From the NCBI GenBank assembly GCA_035440445.1, contig DAORMJ010000013.1, forward strand, positions 1 to 64,000: a DNA stretch of 64,000 nucleotides, written 5' to 3'. Positions 7,950-16,662 of this stretch are shown here, in pieces (within the stretch, counting starts at the first letter, position 1; every line of letters begins with the position of its first letter). This stretch comes from Ga0077548 sp035440445. Its GTDB lineage: Bacteria; Pseudomonadota; Alphaproteobacteria; Rhizobiales; Xanthobacteraceae. The notes below the pieces were generated by a model, which ran no database searches, had not been told where the DNA came from, and was given only the letters and a program-made list of their open reading frames with translations. The translations under genes were made by a program, and so were the position numbers.

Positions 7950-10010
7950 ATGAACCTCGGCATTGCATTCGAACCGCTGATCTCGATCCCGCTGCTCGCG
8001 GCCGCCGCCGTTGTGGCAGCAGCGGTGGCGCTGCTGCTGCTGTTTTCGCGCACACGCGGCGCGATCATGCGAACGCTAGCGCTCGCGCTCGGGGTAATCG
8101 CGCTCGCGAACCCATCGCTGACCCGCGAAGACCGCGACCCCCTCACCTCGGTCGTTGCCGTCGTGCTCGACCGGAGCGCGAGCCAGCGCTTCGGCGACCG
8201 CATGGAGGCGACTAACAAGGCAGCCGAGCTTCTGAAAGAGCGGCTCGGCGCGATCCGCAATCTCGAAGTGCGGATCGTCGAAGGCGGCAATGACAGCGAA
8301 GGCGACGGAACCAAGCTTTTCGCAGCCCTCTCCGCGACGCTCGCCGACGTGCCGCCGGAGCGCGTGGCCGGCGCGATCATGATTACCGACGGCCGTGTGC
8401 ATGACGTGCCGCTGCCGCAGCATCTCGGCTTCGACGCGCCGGTGCATGCGCTGATTACGGGAAAAGAAAACGAACGCGACCGCCGCGTCGCGCTCACCTC
8501 CACGCCGCGCTTCGGCATCGTCGGCCAGCGCCAGACCATCGGCTTCCGCATTCAGGATGAAGGCATCCCAAACGGCGCGCGCGTTAGCGTCACCGTGCGC
8601 CGCGACGGCGTCGTGGTCGCAAACACCGTGGTCACCGCAGGCGCGGAGCAGCGCGTGCAGGTCGAGATCACGCACGCCGGCGCGAATATCGTCGAGATCG
8701 AAGCCTCGCCGCTCGAAGGCGAACTGACGCTGCTCAACAACCGCGCCGCACTCACCATCGACGGCGTGCGCGAAAAGCTGCGCGTGTTGCTGGTTTCGGG
8801 AGAACCCCATTCTGGCGAGCGCACCTGGCGCAACCTCCTGAAATCCGACGCCAACGTCGATCTCGTGCACTTCACCATTCTGCGCCCGCCGGAAAAGCAG
8901 GACGGCACCCCGATCAACGAACTTTCGCTGATTGCCTTCCCGATCCGCGAGTTGTTCCAGCAGAAGATCCGGGACTTCAACCTCATCATCTTCGATCGAT
9001 ATGCCCAGCAGGGCGTACTGCCGCTGATCTATTTCGACAACATCGTCGAATATGTCCGCGCGGGCGGCGCCATGCTGATCGCGGCCGGTCCCGACTACGC
9101 CGGCAAGAATTCGGTATGGCGGACACCGCTGGAAGCGATCCTGCCGGCAACGCCGACCGGCAACATCACCGAGATCGGCTATCGCGCCGGGCTCACCGAC
9201 GAAGGCAAGCGCCATCCGGTGACGCGCCAGCTTCCCGGCTCGGAATCGACACCGCCGCAATGGAGCCGCTTCTTCCGCCTCGTCGAAGCGCAGACGACGA
9301 CGGGCACCGCGGTCATGAACGGGCCGAACAACCAGCCGCTCTTGGTGCTCTCGCGCTTCGAGCAGGGCCGCGTCGCGCTGCTGTTGTCCGATCACATCTG
9401 GCTCTGGGCGCGCGGCTATGAAGGCGGCGGTCCGCACCTCGATCTGCTGCGGCGCTTGTCGCACTGGTTGATGAAGGAGCCTGAACTCGAAGAAGAACGC
9501 CTCGTGATGAGCGCGCGCGGCAACGAGATTCTGGTCGAGCGCCGCACCATGAACGAGGCGGTCGATCCGGTCACGATCACCAATCCTTCCGGCGGCACGC
9601 AGATCCTGAACCCCGTGCAAGCCGAGCCCGGCATCTTCCGCGCCACCGTGAAGGCCGAAGAGCTTGGCCTCTGGCGCGCGAGCGACGGCAAGCTCACCGC
9701 GCTCATCAATCTTGGGCCGCTCAACCCGCGCGAATATCTCGAAGTCACGAGCACCCGCGAGATTCTGCAGCCGCTCGTCAACGGCACCGCCGGCGGCATC
9801 CTGCGCCTCGCCGATCTTTCCGATGGCGCGCCCCGCATCGCGGCGATCCGCTCGGCCGAACGCTTTGCCGGACCGGATTGGCTCGGCATCAAGCAGCGCG
9901 ACGCGAGCGTGGTGCGCGGGCTTGGGCTGTTTCCGCTGTTCGCGGGCCTCTCGGGATTGCTGCTTCTGCTTGCGGGTATTGCTGCGGCCTGGGCGCGCGA
10001 AGGCAGATAA
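7950..10010 (+). CDS. Large membrane protein with vWA-like and amidotransferase-like domains
   Basis: 686-residue protein, last gene of the moxR operon, 4 bases after the BatA-like gene. Two N-terminal helices (about 11-33 and 39-54) are followed by a vWA-like domain with an intact MIDAS D74-x-S76-x-S78 and IMITDG later. A region at about 275-495 resembles the class-I glutamine-amidotransferase-like fold seen in such proteins (LRVLLVSGEPHSGERTWRN, then IIFDRY and GGAMLIAAGPDYAG). A final helix at about 658-680 anchors the C-terminus. Catalytic amidotransferase activity is unlikely, since no nucleophilic Cys motif is visible. It probably works with the DUF4159 protein at the membrane. Confidence 0.8.
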   Translation: MNLGIAFEPLISIPLLAAAAVVAAAVALLLLFSRTRGAIMRTLALALGVIALANPSLTREDRDPLTSVVAVVLDRSASQRFGDRMEATNKAAELLKERLGAIRNLEVRIVEGGNDSEGDGTKLFAALSATLADVPPERVAGAIMITDGRVHDVPLPQHLGFDAPVHALITGKENERDRRVALTSTPRFGIVGQRQTIGFRIQDEGIPNGARVSVTVRRDGVVVANTVVTAGAEQRVQVEITHAGANIVEIEASPLEGELTLLNNRAALTIDGVREKLRVLLVSGEPHSGERTWRNLLKSDANVDLVHFTILRPPEKQDGTPINELSLIAFPIRELFQQKIRDFNLIIFDRYAQQGVLPLIYFDNIVEYVRAGGAMLIAAGPDYAGKNSVWRTPLEAILPATPTGNITEIGYRAGLTDEGKRHPVTRQLPGSESTPPQWSRFFRLVEAQTTTGTAVMNGPNNQPLLVLSRFEQGRVALLLSDHIWLWARGYEGGGPHLDLLRRLSHWLMKEPELEEERLVMSARGNEILVERRTMNEAVDPVTITNPSGGTQILNPVQAEPGIFRATVKAEELGLWRASDGKLTALINLGPLNPREYLEVTSTREILQPLVNGTAGGILRLADLSDGAPRIAAIRSAERFAGPDWLGIKQRDASVVRGLGLFPLFAGLSGLLLLLAGIAAAWAREGR

Positions 10011-10038
10011 ATCTGCCTTCGATGGCTAGCAAAGAACG

Positions 10039-10668
10039 CTAGCTGCGGCCGTAGTCGCGGCGCACCGCGCCGCTGACACCTTCGAACGCGCCTGCTGCGA
10101 GTTCGGCAACCAGCACGCGCTCCGGATCGACCGGTCCCGGCATCTTGAGGCGGCCATGCTCGACCTTCTTGAAGCCGAGGCGTCCGTAATAGGGCTCGTC
10201 GCCGACCAGCAGAATAAGTTTCGTGCCCGCGTCTTTCGCCGCCTTCATCGATGCGTCCATCAGCGCGCGGCCGACGCCGCGGCTGCGGAACGGCGGCTCC
10301 ACCGTCAGCGGCCCGAGCAGATAGGCTCTTGCAGTGCCGATCTTGATCGGCGTCAAACGCACAGACCCCACAAGCAGCGTACCGATACGCGCGGTGTAGG
10401 AAAGTTCGCGGTTGTGCGCGACCCCTTCCCGCAGACGATAGGCCGAGCGCGCGAATCGCCCCGGCCCGAACGTGCGTTCGGAAAGCTTTTCGATGGCCGG
10501 ATCATCTTCCGGCGTTTCGGGTTGGATATTGAGCGACAGATCGGCCAAGGCACTTGCTTCCGGCTTGCATTCGCGGGCGGCAATACCACGCCGCAGCAAG
10601 CCGGTCCAATAACGGCCGTGTTGCAATTTGTGTAAGAGGTGCGCTGTTTTGCCGGAATTGGGCGGCAT
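10039..10668 (-). CDS. GNAT family N-acetyltransferase (YhbS-like)
   Basis: Acetyltransferase of the GNAT superfamily. The acetyl-CoA loop is RSRGVGRALM, preceded by LLGPLTVEPPF and followed by GDEPYYGRLGFKK, the arrangement seen in YhbS-like proteins. The GNAT fold itself starts at NIQPETPEDD, so the true start may lie downstream of the ATG at 10668; a TTG at 10626 is an alternative. As drawn, the product is 209 residues and the gene is divergent from the hydroquinone reductase gene, 24 bases away. The acceptor substrate cannot be predicted. Confidence 0.75.
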   Translation of the reverse strand: MPPNSGKTAHLLHKLQHGRYWTGLLRRGIAARECKPEASALADLSLNIQPETPEDDPAIEKLSERTFGPGRFARSAYRLREGVAHNRELSYTARIGTLLVGSVRLTPIKIGTARAYLLGPLTVEPPFRSRGVGRALMDASMKAAKDAGTKLILLVGDEPYYGRLGFKKVEHGRLKMPGPVDPERVLVAELAAGAFEGVSGAVRRDYGRS

Positions 10669-10692
10669 GATGCGCCGAACAGGGAGAATGTG

Positions 10693-11682
10693 ATGGGCCT
10701 CTTGGTCGATGGCGTCTGGCAGGATCAATGGTACGACACGAAGTCCACCGGCGGGCGCTTCGAACGCACGACCACGAGCTTCCGTAGCTGGATCACGCCC
10801 GACGGCGCGCCCGGCCCATCCGGTGAAGGCGGCTTTGCCGCCGAGAAAGGCCGCTACCATCTCTACGTTTCGCTCGCCTGTCCCTGGGCGCATCGCGCGC
10901 TGGTCATGCGCAGACTGAAGAACCTCGAAGACCTGATCTCCGTTTCCGTCGTGCATCCACTGATGCGAGAGGAAGGCTGGACCTTCGACGAATATCCCGG
11001 CGCGACCGGCGACATTCTGCTGCGCAAGCAGCGTCTTTACGAAGTCTATCTGGAAGCCAAATCCGATTACACCGGCCGCGTGACCGTTCCCGCGCTGTGG
11101 GACCGGCAGCGCAATACGATCGTGAACAACGAGTCGTCCGAAATCATCCGCATGTTCAACAGCGCCTTCGATGGCCTCACCGGCAACCGCGAAGACTATT
11201 ACCCGGAAGCGCTGCGCACCGACATCGATGCCGTGAACGCCCGCGTTTACAAAAACATCAACAACGGCGTCTATCGCGCGGGCTTCGCGACCTCGCAGAA
11301 CGCCTATGAAGAGGCGTTCCGCTCGCTATTCTCCGAACTCGACAATGTCGAAACGCGGCTATCCAACCAGCGTTATCTCGCCGGCAACCGGGTGAGCGAA
11401 GCCGATGTGCGGCTCTTCACGACGCTCGTGCGCTTCGACGCCGTTTACGTCGGCCACTTCAAGTGCAACCTGCGGCGCATCGCGGATTATCCGAACCTTT
11501 CGAACTATCTGCGCGAGCTGTTCCAGATGCCGGGCTTCGGATCGACCACCGATTTCGATCATATCAAGACGCATTATTATGCGAGCCACAAACAGATCAA
11601 TCCGACCGGCATCATTCCCGTCGGCCCGGAACTGGATCTCGGCGCACCGCACGATCGCGCAAGGCTGAAGAAAGCCGCCTGA
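10693..11682 (+). CDS. Glutathionyl-hydroquinone reductase (Xi-class GST, YqjG/EcmB type)
   Basis: 329-residue Xi-class glutathione transferase, which reduces glutathionyl-hydroquinones with glutathione. The catalytic Cys63 lies in LACPWAHRAL (61-70), the family's CPWA motif. VHPLMREEGWTFDE and the C-terminal FKCNLRRIADYPNLSNYLRE match the family's all-helical domain. The ATG at 10693 follows the Shine-Dalgarno-like AGGGAG at 10681; an earlier ATG at 10688 is followed at once by TGA. Its stop abuts the stop of the convergent Nudix gene. It probably protects against quinones or electrophiles. Confidence 0.88.
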   Translation: MGLLVDGVWQDQWYDTKSTGGRFERTTTSFRSWITPDGAPGPSGEGGFAAEKGRYHLYVSLACPWAHRALVMRRLKNLEDLISVSVVHPLMREEGWTFDEYPGATGDILLRKQRLYEVYLEAKSDYTGRVTVPALWDRQRNTIVNNESSEIIRMFNSAFDGLTGNREDYYPEALRTDIDAVNARVYKNINNGVYRAGFATSQNAYEEAFRSLFSELDNVETRLSNQRYLAGNRVSEADVRLFTTLVRFDAVYVGHFKCNLRRIADYPNLSNYLRELFQMPGFGSTTDFDHIKTHYYASHKQINPTGIIPVGPELDLGAPHDRARLKKAA

Positions 11683-12126
11683 TCACCACTGCGCGGGCGG
11701 GTGCTTGCCTTCGATCACTTCGGCAAGCCGCCGCCGCGTCGCCTGCGTCGTCCCTTCGGGCAGGTCGTCGAGCGGAAAGAATTTCGATTCCTGAATTTCG
11801 AAGTTCTGTTTCGGCGGCCCGTCATAGCCGAACGTCCGCACCACATAGACCGCGACGTGATCGCGCGCGGAGGCATGTTTGTTCTGAAACAGCCCGTGCA
11901 GTTGCGGCGTGCCTTCGACCCGCACATTGCCTTCTTCGCGGAGCTCTTTCGCAAGCGCTTCCTCGAAACTCTCGCCGGGCTCCACGCCACCGCCTGGAAG
12001 ATGCCAGCCCGGCGTATAGCCATGGCGCACGAGCAGCACTTCGTTCCCGCGCAGGACGACGCCCCGGACCCCGAGCGTCATGCCGCGCTTGAAGCGCCAA
12101 TAGAGATGAAAGAATCGCCGGAGCAT
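11683..12126 (-). CDS. Nudix hydrolase
   Basis: 147-residue Nudix domain protein. The Nudix box is GGVEPGESFEEALAKELREE, with a lysine where the consensus arginine of RE usually sits. The N-terminus (MLRRFFHLYWRFKRGMTLGVRG) is typical of a common alphaproteobacterial group annotated as mutT-like. The substrate is unknown. It is convergent with the GST gene and divergent from the metallophosphoesterase gene, with 41 bases between the divergent starts. Confidence 0.85.
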   Translation of the reverse strand: MLRRFFHLYWRFKRGMTLGVRGVVLRGNEVLLVRHGYTPGWHLPGGGVEPGESFEEALAKELREEGNVRVEGTPQLHGLFQNKHASARDHVAVYVVRTFGYDGPPKQNFEIQESKFFPLDDLPEGTTQATRRRLAEVIEGKHPPAQW

Positions 12127-12167
12127 TCAGCGCTTATACAACGGGAAAAATCCCGCTACACAGAACC

Positions 12168-13070
12168 ATGTTCACCCTCGCCCATCTCTCCGATCCGCAC
12201 CTTTCGCCGATGCCGCGCCCGAAGCTCTTCGAGCTCATGGGCAAGCGCGCGGTCGGCTATTTCAATTGGCGCGCGCGCCGCTCGATCCACCACAGCCCGG
12301 ACTTCCTGAGCACGCTCGTGCGCGACATGCAGAACCGCGGTTTCGATCATCTCGCGGTGACCGGCGACCTCGTGAACCTTGGCCTGCCGGACGAATACGG
12401 CCTTGCGCTGCGCTTTCTGGAAAGCCTCGGGCCGGGCGAGAATGTCTCCATGGTGCCGGGCAACCACGACGCCTATGTGCGCGGCACGGCACTGCTGCAT
12501 ATCGATCTCTGGAAAAACTACATCACCGGCGATGGCGCGGACGCGAAGCGCCATATCGGCACCAGCGCGTTTCCCTTTCTGCGCCGCCGCGGCGATGTCG
12601 CGATCATCGGCCTTTCGACCGCGATCCCGACTGCGCCGCTGCTCGCCACCGGCAAGCTCGGCAAGCCGCAGCTCGCGGAATTCGCCCGCATCCTGCGCGA
12701 GACCAAGGCCGAAGGCTGCTTCCGCACTGTCCTCATTCATCATCCGCCGGTCGGGCGTCACTCGCCGCATGAAGTGCTGACCGATGCGGCCGCGTTCCGC
12801 GAAGTGGTCGCGCGCGAAGGCGCCGAACTCGTGCTGCACGGACATAAGCACAAGGCGATGCTGCATCAGATAGCGGGCCCCGATGGCAACGTGAATGTGG
12901 TCGGCGTGCCGTCCGCCTCCAATCCCGGCGGACATAGCGAGCGCGGCGGCGCCTACAATCTCTACCGCATCGGCGGCAAACCGGGCGCATGGCAATGCGA
13001 GATGGAAAGCTACGGCTTCATCCCGGCGCACGCGGGAATTGCAAAACTGAGAAGCGCGAAGCTGATTTAA
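12168..13070 (+). CDS. Calcineurin-like metallophosphoesterase
   Basis: 300-residue metallophosphoesterase with all the metal-ligand blocks in order: SDPHLS (D9, H11), GDLVN (D67), GNHD (99-101), HHPP and HGHKH. The spacing resembles 3',5'-cyclic nucleotide phosphodiesterases (CpdA-like), but such proteins also act on other phosphoesters, so no substrate is assigned. There is no signal peptide. It stands alone between divergent and convergent neighbours. Confidence 0.88.
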   Translation: MFTLAHLSDPHLSPMPRPKLFELMGKRAVGYFNWRARRSIHHSPDFLSTLVRDMQNRGFDHLAVTGDLVNLGLPDEYGLALRFLESLGPGENVSMVPGNHDAYVRGTALLHIDLWKNYITGDGADAKRHIGTSAFPFLRRRGDVAIIGLSTAIPTAPLLATGKLGKPQLAEFARILRETKAEGCFRTVLIHHPPVGRHSPHEVLTDAAAFREVVAREGAELVLHGHKHKAMLHQIAGPDGNVNVVGVPSASNPGGHSERGGAYNLYRIGGKPGAWQCEMESYGFIPAHAGIAKLRSAKLI

Positions 13071-13098
13071 TTCTAGTCCGGCGACGACGCGCTGGACT

Positions 13099-13632
13099 TT
13101 ACGTCGTGAACCACACCGTAGCGAACAGTGCGACCGCGCCGAAGATCGCGCCGATCACGAAAGCCAGCGCGACAAGGCCGCGATTGTTCGGCGGCGCATC
13201 GACCGTGCGTTCGGTCGTGGCCAGCGCCTGCTCGCGCGAGACAAGACGGCGCGCGACATAGCGCGTGACGGCCTCGCGCATTTCCGGAACTTCGCTGCTT
13301 TCTTCCAGCACCCGGCGGCCGTTCGCGGTGTCGGTCAGAAGACGATAGGTCCGCTTGTCCCCGCCCATCGCCACATGGGTGATCGCGTCGATCCAGAGCC
13401 GAGGCTGCGAACCGCCGGATACGCCGCGGTCGAAATAATCCGCGTGGCGAACGGGAATATCCTTGAACACCTTGTCGACCGCTTCGTTGAGGATTTCGAG
13501 CCGCGCCATTTCCGCGTCGCGCAGATCGACCACGACTGCGGAACGCTCCGCCGCTTCGATGCGGGCGTCATGCAAGGCCTGTTTCAGCGGGGTCGCAGCA
13601 GCCGGCATGACCGGCTTGTTCTTCTCACTCAC
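13099..13632 (-). CDS. Conserved hypothetical protein with C-terminal membrane anchor
   Basis: 177-residue protein with a long soluble helical N-terminal part (LKQALHDARIEAAERSA, then LRDAEMARLEILNEAVDKVF), a middle segment with DYFDRGVSGGSQPRLWID, and one membrane helix at about 153-174. The topology suggests a tail-anchored cytoplasmic protein. I recall similar proteins as conserved hypotheticals in Hyphomicrobiales; no function is known to me. It is a single gene convergent with the metallophosphoesterase. Confidence 0.7.
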   Translation of the reverse strand: MSEKNKPVMPAAATPLKQALHDARIEAAERSAVVVDLRDAEMARLEILNEAVDKVFKDIPVRHADYFDRGVSGGSQPRLWIDAITHVAMGGDKRTYRLLTDTANGRRVLEESSEVPEMREAVTRYVARRLVSREQALATTERTVDAPPNNRGLVALAFVIGAIFGAVALFATVWFTT

Positions 13633-13698
13633 GTTACTCTCGTCCCTGTCCCAAGCGCCGCGGGCACAAGAGTAGCGACAGGCCGCTGCCGAGTCACG

Positions 13699-14478
13699 TC
13701 AGTCTTGGCGGACCCCGCGATAAGGCGCGATCCAGGTTAATCCGTCCTCGGTCCGCCCGCGCGGCCGGTATTCGCAGCCGATGAACCCGTCATAGCTGGA
13801 GAACGCGAGCGCATTCAGCACCGCTGCGATATTCACCTCGCCGCAATCGGGCTCATCACGCAACGGCACGCCCGCAATCTGCACGTGACCGATCCTCTCC
13901 GCGTGCTGCTCGATCCTGCGGATCAGGTCGCCCTCGGTGATCTGGGTATGATAGACGTCGAATTGCAGCCGCACGTTGCCGAGGCCCACGGCTTCGAGAA
14001 TTTCCGCCGCCTGCGCATTGGTGCGCAGGAAATAATGCGGCCGGTCGCGCGCGTTCAGCGGCTCGATGGTCAGCGTGATGCCGACTTCGGCCGCGGCCTG
14101 CCCGGCGGCCTGAAGGTTTTCGACGAAGGTATCCGTGTTGCGCGCATCCGTAACCGCGTCGCCCGCCATCACATGAATGGTCGGCACGTCGAGCGCACGC
14201 GCATAGCTCAGCGCAAGATCGATCTTGCGATTGAAGTCCTGCTCCCGTCCCGCGATCGCGGCACAGCCGGTATCGCCGCCCTCCGGCGAAAACGGCGTGT
14301 TGATGAGTACACATTGCAGGCGGCTTGCCAGGAGCCATTCGCGCAGATGCTCGACCGGCTCGGCATAAGGATGCAGCAGTTCGACGGCATCGAATCCGGC
14401 GTGATGGGCCGCCGCGAAGCGATCCCGGAACGCATATTCGCAAAACAGCATGTTAAGGTTCGCCGCAAACCGAAACAT
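13699..14478 (-). CDS. Hydroxypyruvate isomerase-like TIM-barrel protein
   Basis: 259-residue sugar-isomerase-type TIM barrel of the Hyi/OtnI group, which interconverts hydroxypyruvate and tartronate semialdehyde or isomerises 2-oxo-tetronates. Diagnostic parts are MFRFAANLNMLFCE at the N-terminus, LINTPFSPEGGDTGCAA, TLTIEPLNARDRP and LQFDVYHTQITEGDL, containing the metal-binding Glu and Asp. The ATG at 14478 gives the family's usual length; a longer open frame starts 42 bases upstream. There is no glyoxylate or tartronate gene next to it, so the exact substrate is open. Confidence 0.85.
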   Translation of the reverse strand: MFRFAANLNMLFCEYAFRDRFAAAHHAGFDAVELLHPYAEPVEHLREWLLASRLQCVLINTPFSPEGGDTGCAAIAGREQDFNRKIDLALSYARALDVPTIHVMAGDAVTDARNTDTFVENLQAAGQAAAEVGITLTIEPLNARDRPHYFLRTNAQAAEILEAVGLGNVRLQFDVYHTQITEGDLIRRIEQHAERIGHVQIAGVPLRDEPDCGEVNIAAVLNALAFSSYDGFIGCEYRPRGRTEDGLTWIAPYRGVRQD

Positions 14479-14608
14479 CTCACCCCCCGCTATGCAGCCA
14501 TCGAAGCCGCCACGCGCCAAAAGCGCAAGTCTTGAAAGCGCAAGGCTTCATGGTTGGCGGCACCCCGCAAAAGCCGTATGGCTGGTTTGACGCGAATACG
14601 GATCATCC

Positions 14609-15451
14609 TTGACCACTCCCATTCTCTTTGCAGTTCTGGCCGGCGCTCTCCTGCACGCAAGCTGGAACGCGCTCATCAAATGGGAGCCGGACAAGCTCGC
14701 CGCTGCCGCGGCCATCGCGGTCGGTGCCGGGGTCGTCGCGCTGCCTGTCGCATTGTTGAGCCCGATGCCAGCCGCGCCGAGCTGGCCGCTGATCGCGTTT
14801 TCGTCGGCGATCCACGTGATCTATTTCGCGCTGGTCGGTTATGCCTTGCGCCATGCCGATCTCGGCGTCGCCTATCCGCTGACGCGCGGCACGGCACCTG
14901 CCTTCACCGCGATCTTTGCAGCCCTCTGGCTCGGCGAGATGCTGTCGCTCTCCGGCTGGCTTGCGGTCGGCGCGATTGCGGCGGGCGTGGTCGCCCTTTC
15001 CGCCGATGCGCTCATGCGCGGCGGGCTGACGCCGCGCGCGGCCATCCTCGCCTTTGCTAATGCTGCGATCGTGGTCGCCTATACGCTGGTCGATGGGGTC
15101 GGCGCGAGGCTCGCTGGAAGTGCCGCCGCCTATGTGTCCTGGATGATGGCCGGCACCGCGGCGCTGATCGTGCTCATCGCACTCGTGTTCTATCGCGAGC
15201 AGGTCGCGGAGAAAGAACGCGGCTTCTGGCTGCGCTCGCTCTTCGGCGGCGCGCTCAGTCTCGCGAGCTTCGGGATTGCGCTCTGGGCCATGACCAAAGC
15301 CCCGATCGGTCTCGTCGCGGCGCTGCGCGAAACCTCGGTGCTCTTTGCTGCGATTTTGGGAGCGCTGATCTTCGACGAGCGCTTCGGCCCAAGACGCTGG
15401 GCGGCACTCGTTCTGATCCTGATCGGAATTGGATTGCTGCGCGTATTCTAG
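14609..15451 (+). CDS. EamA (DMT) family transporter
   Basis: 280-residue integral membrane protein with about ten helices and two EamA repeats. Recognisable parts are the LHASWNALIKWEPD block after helix 1, RHADLGVAYPLTRGTAPAF at the end of repeat one, and FDERFGPRRWAALVLI in the last repeat. No in-frame ATG fits the family N-terminus; the start used is TTG at 14609. Drug/metabolite transporters of this type export amino acids or other metabolites, and the substrate cannot be predicted. A palindromic repeat begins at its stop codon. Confidence 0.8.
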   Translation: MTTPILFAVLAGALLHASWNALIKWEPDKLAAAAAIAVGAGVVALPVALLSPMPAAPSWPLIAFSSAIHVIYFALVGYALRHADLGVAYPLTRGTAPAFTAIFAALWLGEMLSLSGWLAVGAIAAGVVALSADALMRGGLTPRAAILAFANAAIVVAYTLVDGVGARLAGSAAAYVSWMMAGTAALIVLIALVFYREQVAEKERGFWLRSLFGGALSLASFGIALWAMTKAPIGLVAALRETSVLFAAILGALIFDERFGPRRWAALVLILIGIGLLRVF

Positions 15452-15500
15452 AGCATCGGACCGAAAAGTGCGAAGCGGTTTTCGGATAAACCCGATGCTC
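15451..15500. repeat. Rhizobiales-type intergenic palindrome
   Basis: Outer arms GAGCATCGG and CCGATGCTC enclose inner arms CCGAAAA and TTTTCGG. This is the widespread rhizobial palindrome (a GAGCAT...CCGAAAAG...TTTTCGG...ATGCTC element), which I recall as dispersed in many copies in these genomes. It lies between the convergent ends of the EamA gene and sciP and could also serve as a terminator hairpin. Confidence 0.7.
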
Positions 15501-15540
15501 AAACAAACAGATGGCGCCGCAATCCTGACATCTCGGAAGA

Positions 15541-15816
15541 TTACATCCGGTATTGCTGGATGCGGGTCGTGCGCAAACCGGCAAGACCGTGTTTATCGAT
15601 CGAGGCCTGCCAGTTCAGGAATTCCTCGACGGTGAGCGTGTAGCGGGCGCAGGCTTCTTCGAGAGAAAGCAAACCGCCACGGACCGCGGCCACGACTTCG
15701 GCCTTGCGGCGAATGACCCAACGGCGGGTACTCGGCGGAGGAAGATCCGCGATCGTGAGAGGACTTCCGTCCGGACCGATCACGTACTTCACGCGCGGGC
15801 GATGCACTTCCGTCAT
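15541..15816 (-). CDS. sciP: CtrA inhibitor SciP (DUF1153)
   Basis: 91-residue helix-turn-helix protein strongly matching SciP: KYVIGPDGSPLTIADLPPP, then RRWVIRRKAEVVAAVRGGLL, LSLEEACARY and a C-terminal TTRIQQYR. In Caulobacter, SciP binds CtrA (and DNA) and blocks CtrA-dependent transcription in G1. ATG 15816 gives the Caulobacter-like N-terminus MTEVHRP; a TTG five codons upstream is less likely. It is followed by the convergent EamA gene and lies downstream of flgD and fliK on the same strand. ctrA (51165) and chpT (60776) are in the same window. Confidence 0.92.
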   Translation of the reverse strand: MTEVHRPRVKYVIGPDGSPLTIADLPPPSTRRWVIRRKAEVVAAVRGGLLSLEEACARYTLTVEEFLNWQASIDKHGLAGLRTTRIQQYRM

Positions 15817-15909
15817 TACGAACTCACTCAAAACACAACACTTGATGTCCTCACCCTAGCGGGCAGCCATGAACATTTCCCTAAGAGGTTGTTTCCAAAA
15901 GGTTATTGG

Positions 15910-15931
15910 GCTCCGTCACATTTGACGGAGC
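15910..15931. other. Perfect 9-bp hairpin upstream of sciP
   Basis: GCTCCGTCA, 4-base loop, TGACGGAGC. It lies between the flgD stop and the sciP start, both on the minus strand. It could end flgD mRNA or form part of the sciP leader. No strong U run follows on the minus strand, so the role is uncertain. Confidence 0.45.
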
Positions 15932-15967
15932 GGGAACGCTGCGAAAAGCCTTGTAAAACCAGCGTTT

Positions 15968-16651
15968 TTACTGGCTTGGCGCTTCCTGCGTAGTCGGCCG
16001 CTGTACCGTTTTGATCTTGTCGAGCGTGAGCAGCGCCGTGCCGATCATGAGCAGAGGTTCGCTGCCGGAAAGATCGACGGCATCGACGACGCCGGAGAAT
16101 TGGGTCGATACCGTAACGCCCTGACCGCTCGCATCCTTGGCGTTGATCTTGATCGTGTATTGCCCTTCCGGCGCGGTCTGGCCGTTCGCAAGCTTGCCGT
16201 CCCAGTTATAGGCGTAAGTACCGGCTTCGAGCGTAGTCTCCTGCGTGAAGACGACGTTGCCGGTCGAATCCGACACATTGATCGTGGCCGACGCCGCGCG
16301 CGGCGCGGTCACGTACCAGGTCGCAACACCCTGCTTCAATGCGCTGGTCGCGCCGTCAGCGGTCACGGTCGCGCCGACATAGCTCATCGCCGTCGAAAGC
16401 TGGCTGGTCTTGTTGAGGTTGACGAGCGCTTCGAGCGACTCGTTGGAGCGGATCTGCTGCTCGACGCCGGCGAACTGCACGAGTTGCTGCGTGAACTGGT
16501 TGGTGTCCAGTGGATCGAGCGGATTCTGGTTTTTCAGCTGCGTCGTCAAGAGCAGCAGAAACGTATCGAAGTTGTTCGCAATCGTGGAGCGGCTCACCGC
16601 GCTCTGGCTGGTTGCCGCTGCGGTCGTTGAAGTGGCTGATGTGACTGCCAT
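15968..16651 (-). CDS. flgD: Flagellar hook assembly protein FlgD
   Basis: 227-residue hook-capping protein needed to polymerise the hook. The N-terminal signature DTFLLLLTTQLKNQNPLDPL, followed by DTNQFTQQLVQFAGVEQQI, is typical of FlgD. The middle holds the FlgD Ig-like and Tudor-like parts (YNWDGKLANGQTAPEGQYTI), and the C-terminus has the family's repeated short beta block. The product is exported by the flagellar type III system without a cleaved signal. It lies 11 bases downstream of fliK in the same operon. Confidence 0.93.
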   Translation of the reverse strand: MAVTSATSTTAAATSQSAVSRSTIANNFDTFLLLLTTQLKNQNPLDPLDTNQFTQQLVQFAGVEQQIRSNESLEALVNLNKTSQLSTAMSYVGATVTADGATSALKQGVATWYVTAPRAASATINVSDSTGNVVFTQETTLEAGTYAYNWDGKLANGQTAPEGQYTIKINAKDASGQGVTVSTQFSGVVDAVDLSGSEPLLMIGTALLTLDKIKTVQRPTTQEAPSQ

Positions 16652-16662
16652 GGCTCGCGCCC

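Noticed and set aside
6416..9620. Very long minus-strand open frames (711 and 514 codons) opposite the BatA-like and vWA genes
   Set aside because: Their composition is typical of the complement of high-GC genes. The plus-strand proteins have clear domains and operon spacing.
10025..10043. GCTAGC/GCTAGC hairpin between the vWA gene and the GNAT gene
   Set aside because: The stem is only 6 bp, has no T run and overlaps the GNAT stop codon; too weak to call as a terminator.
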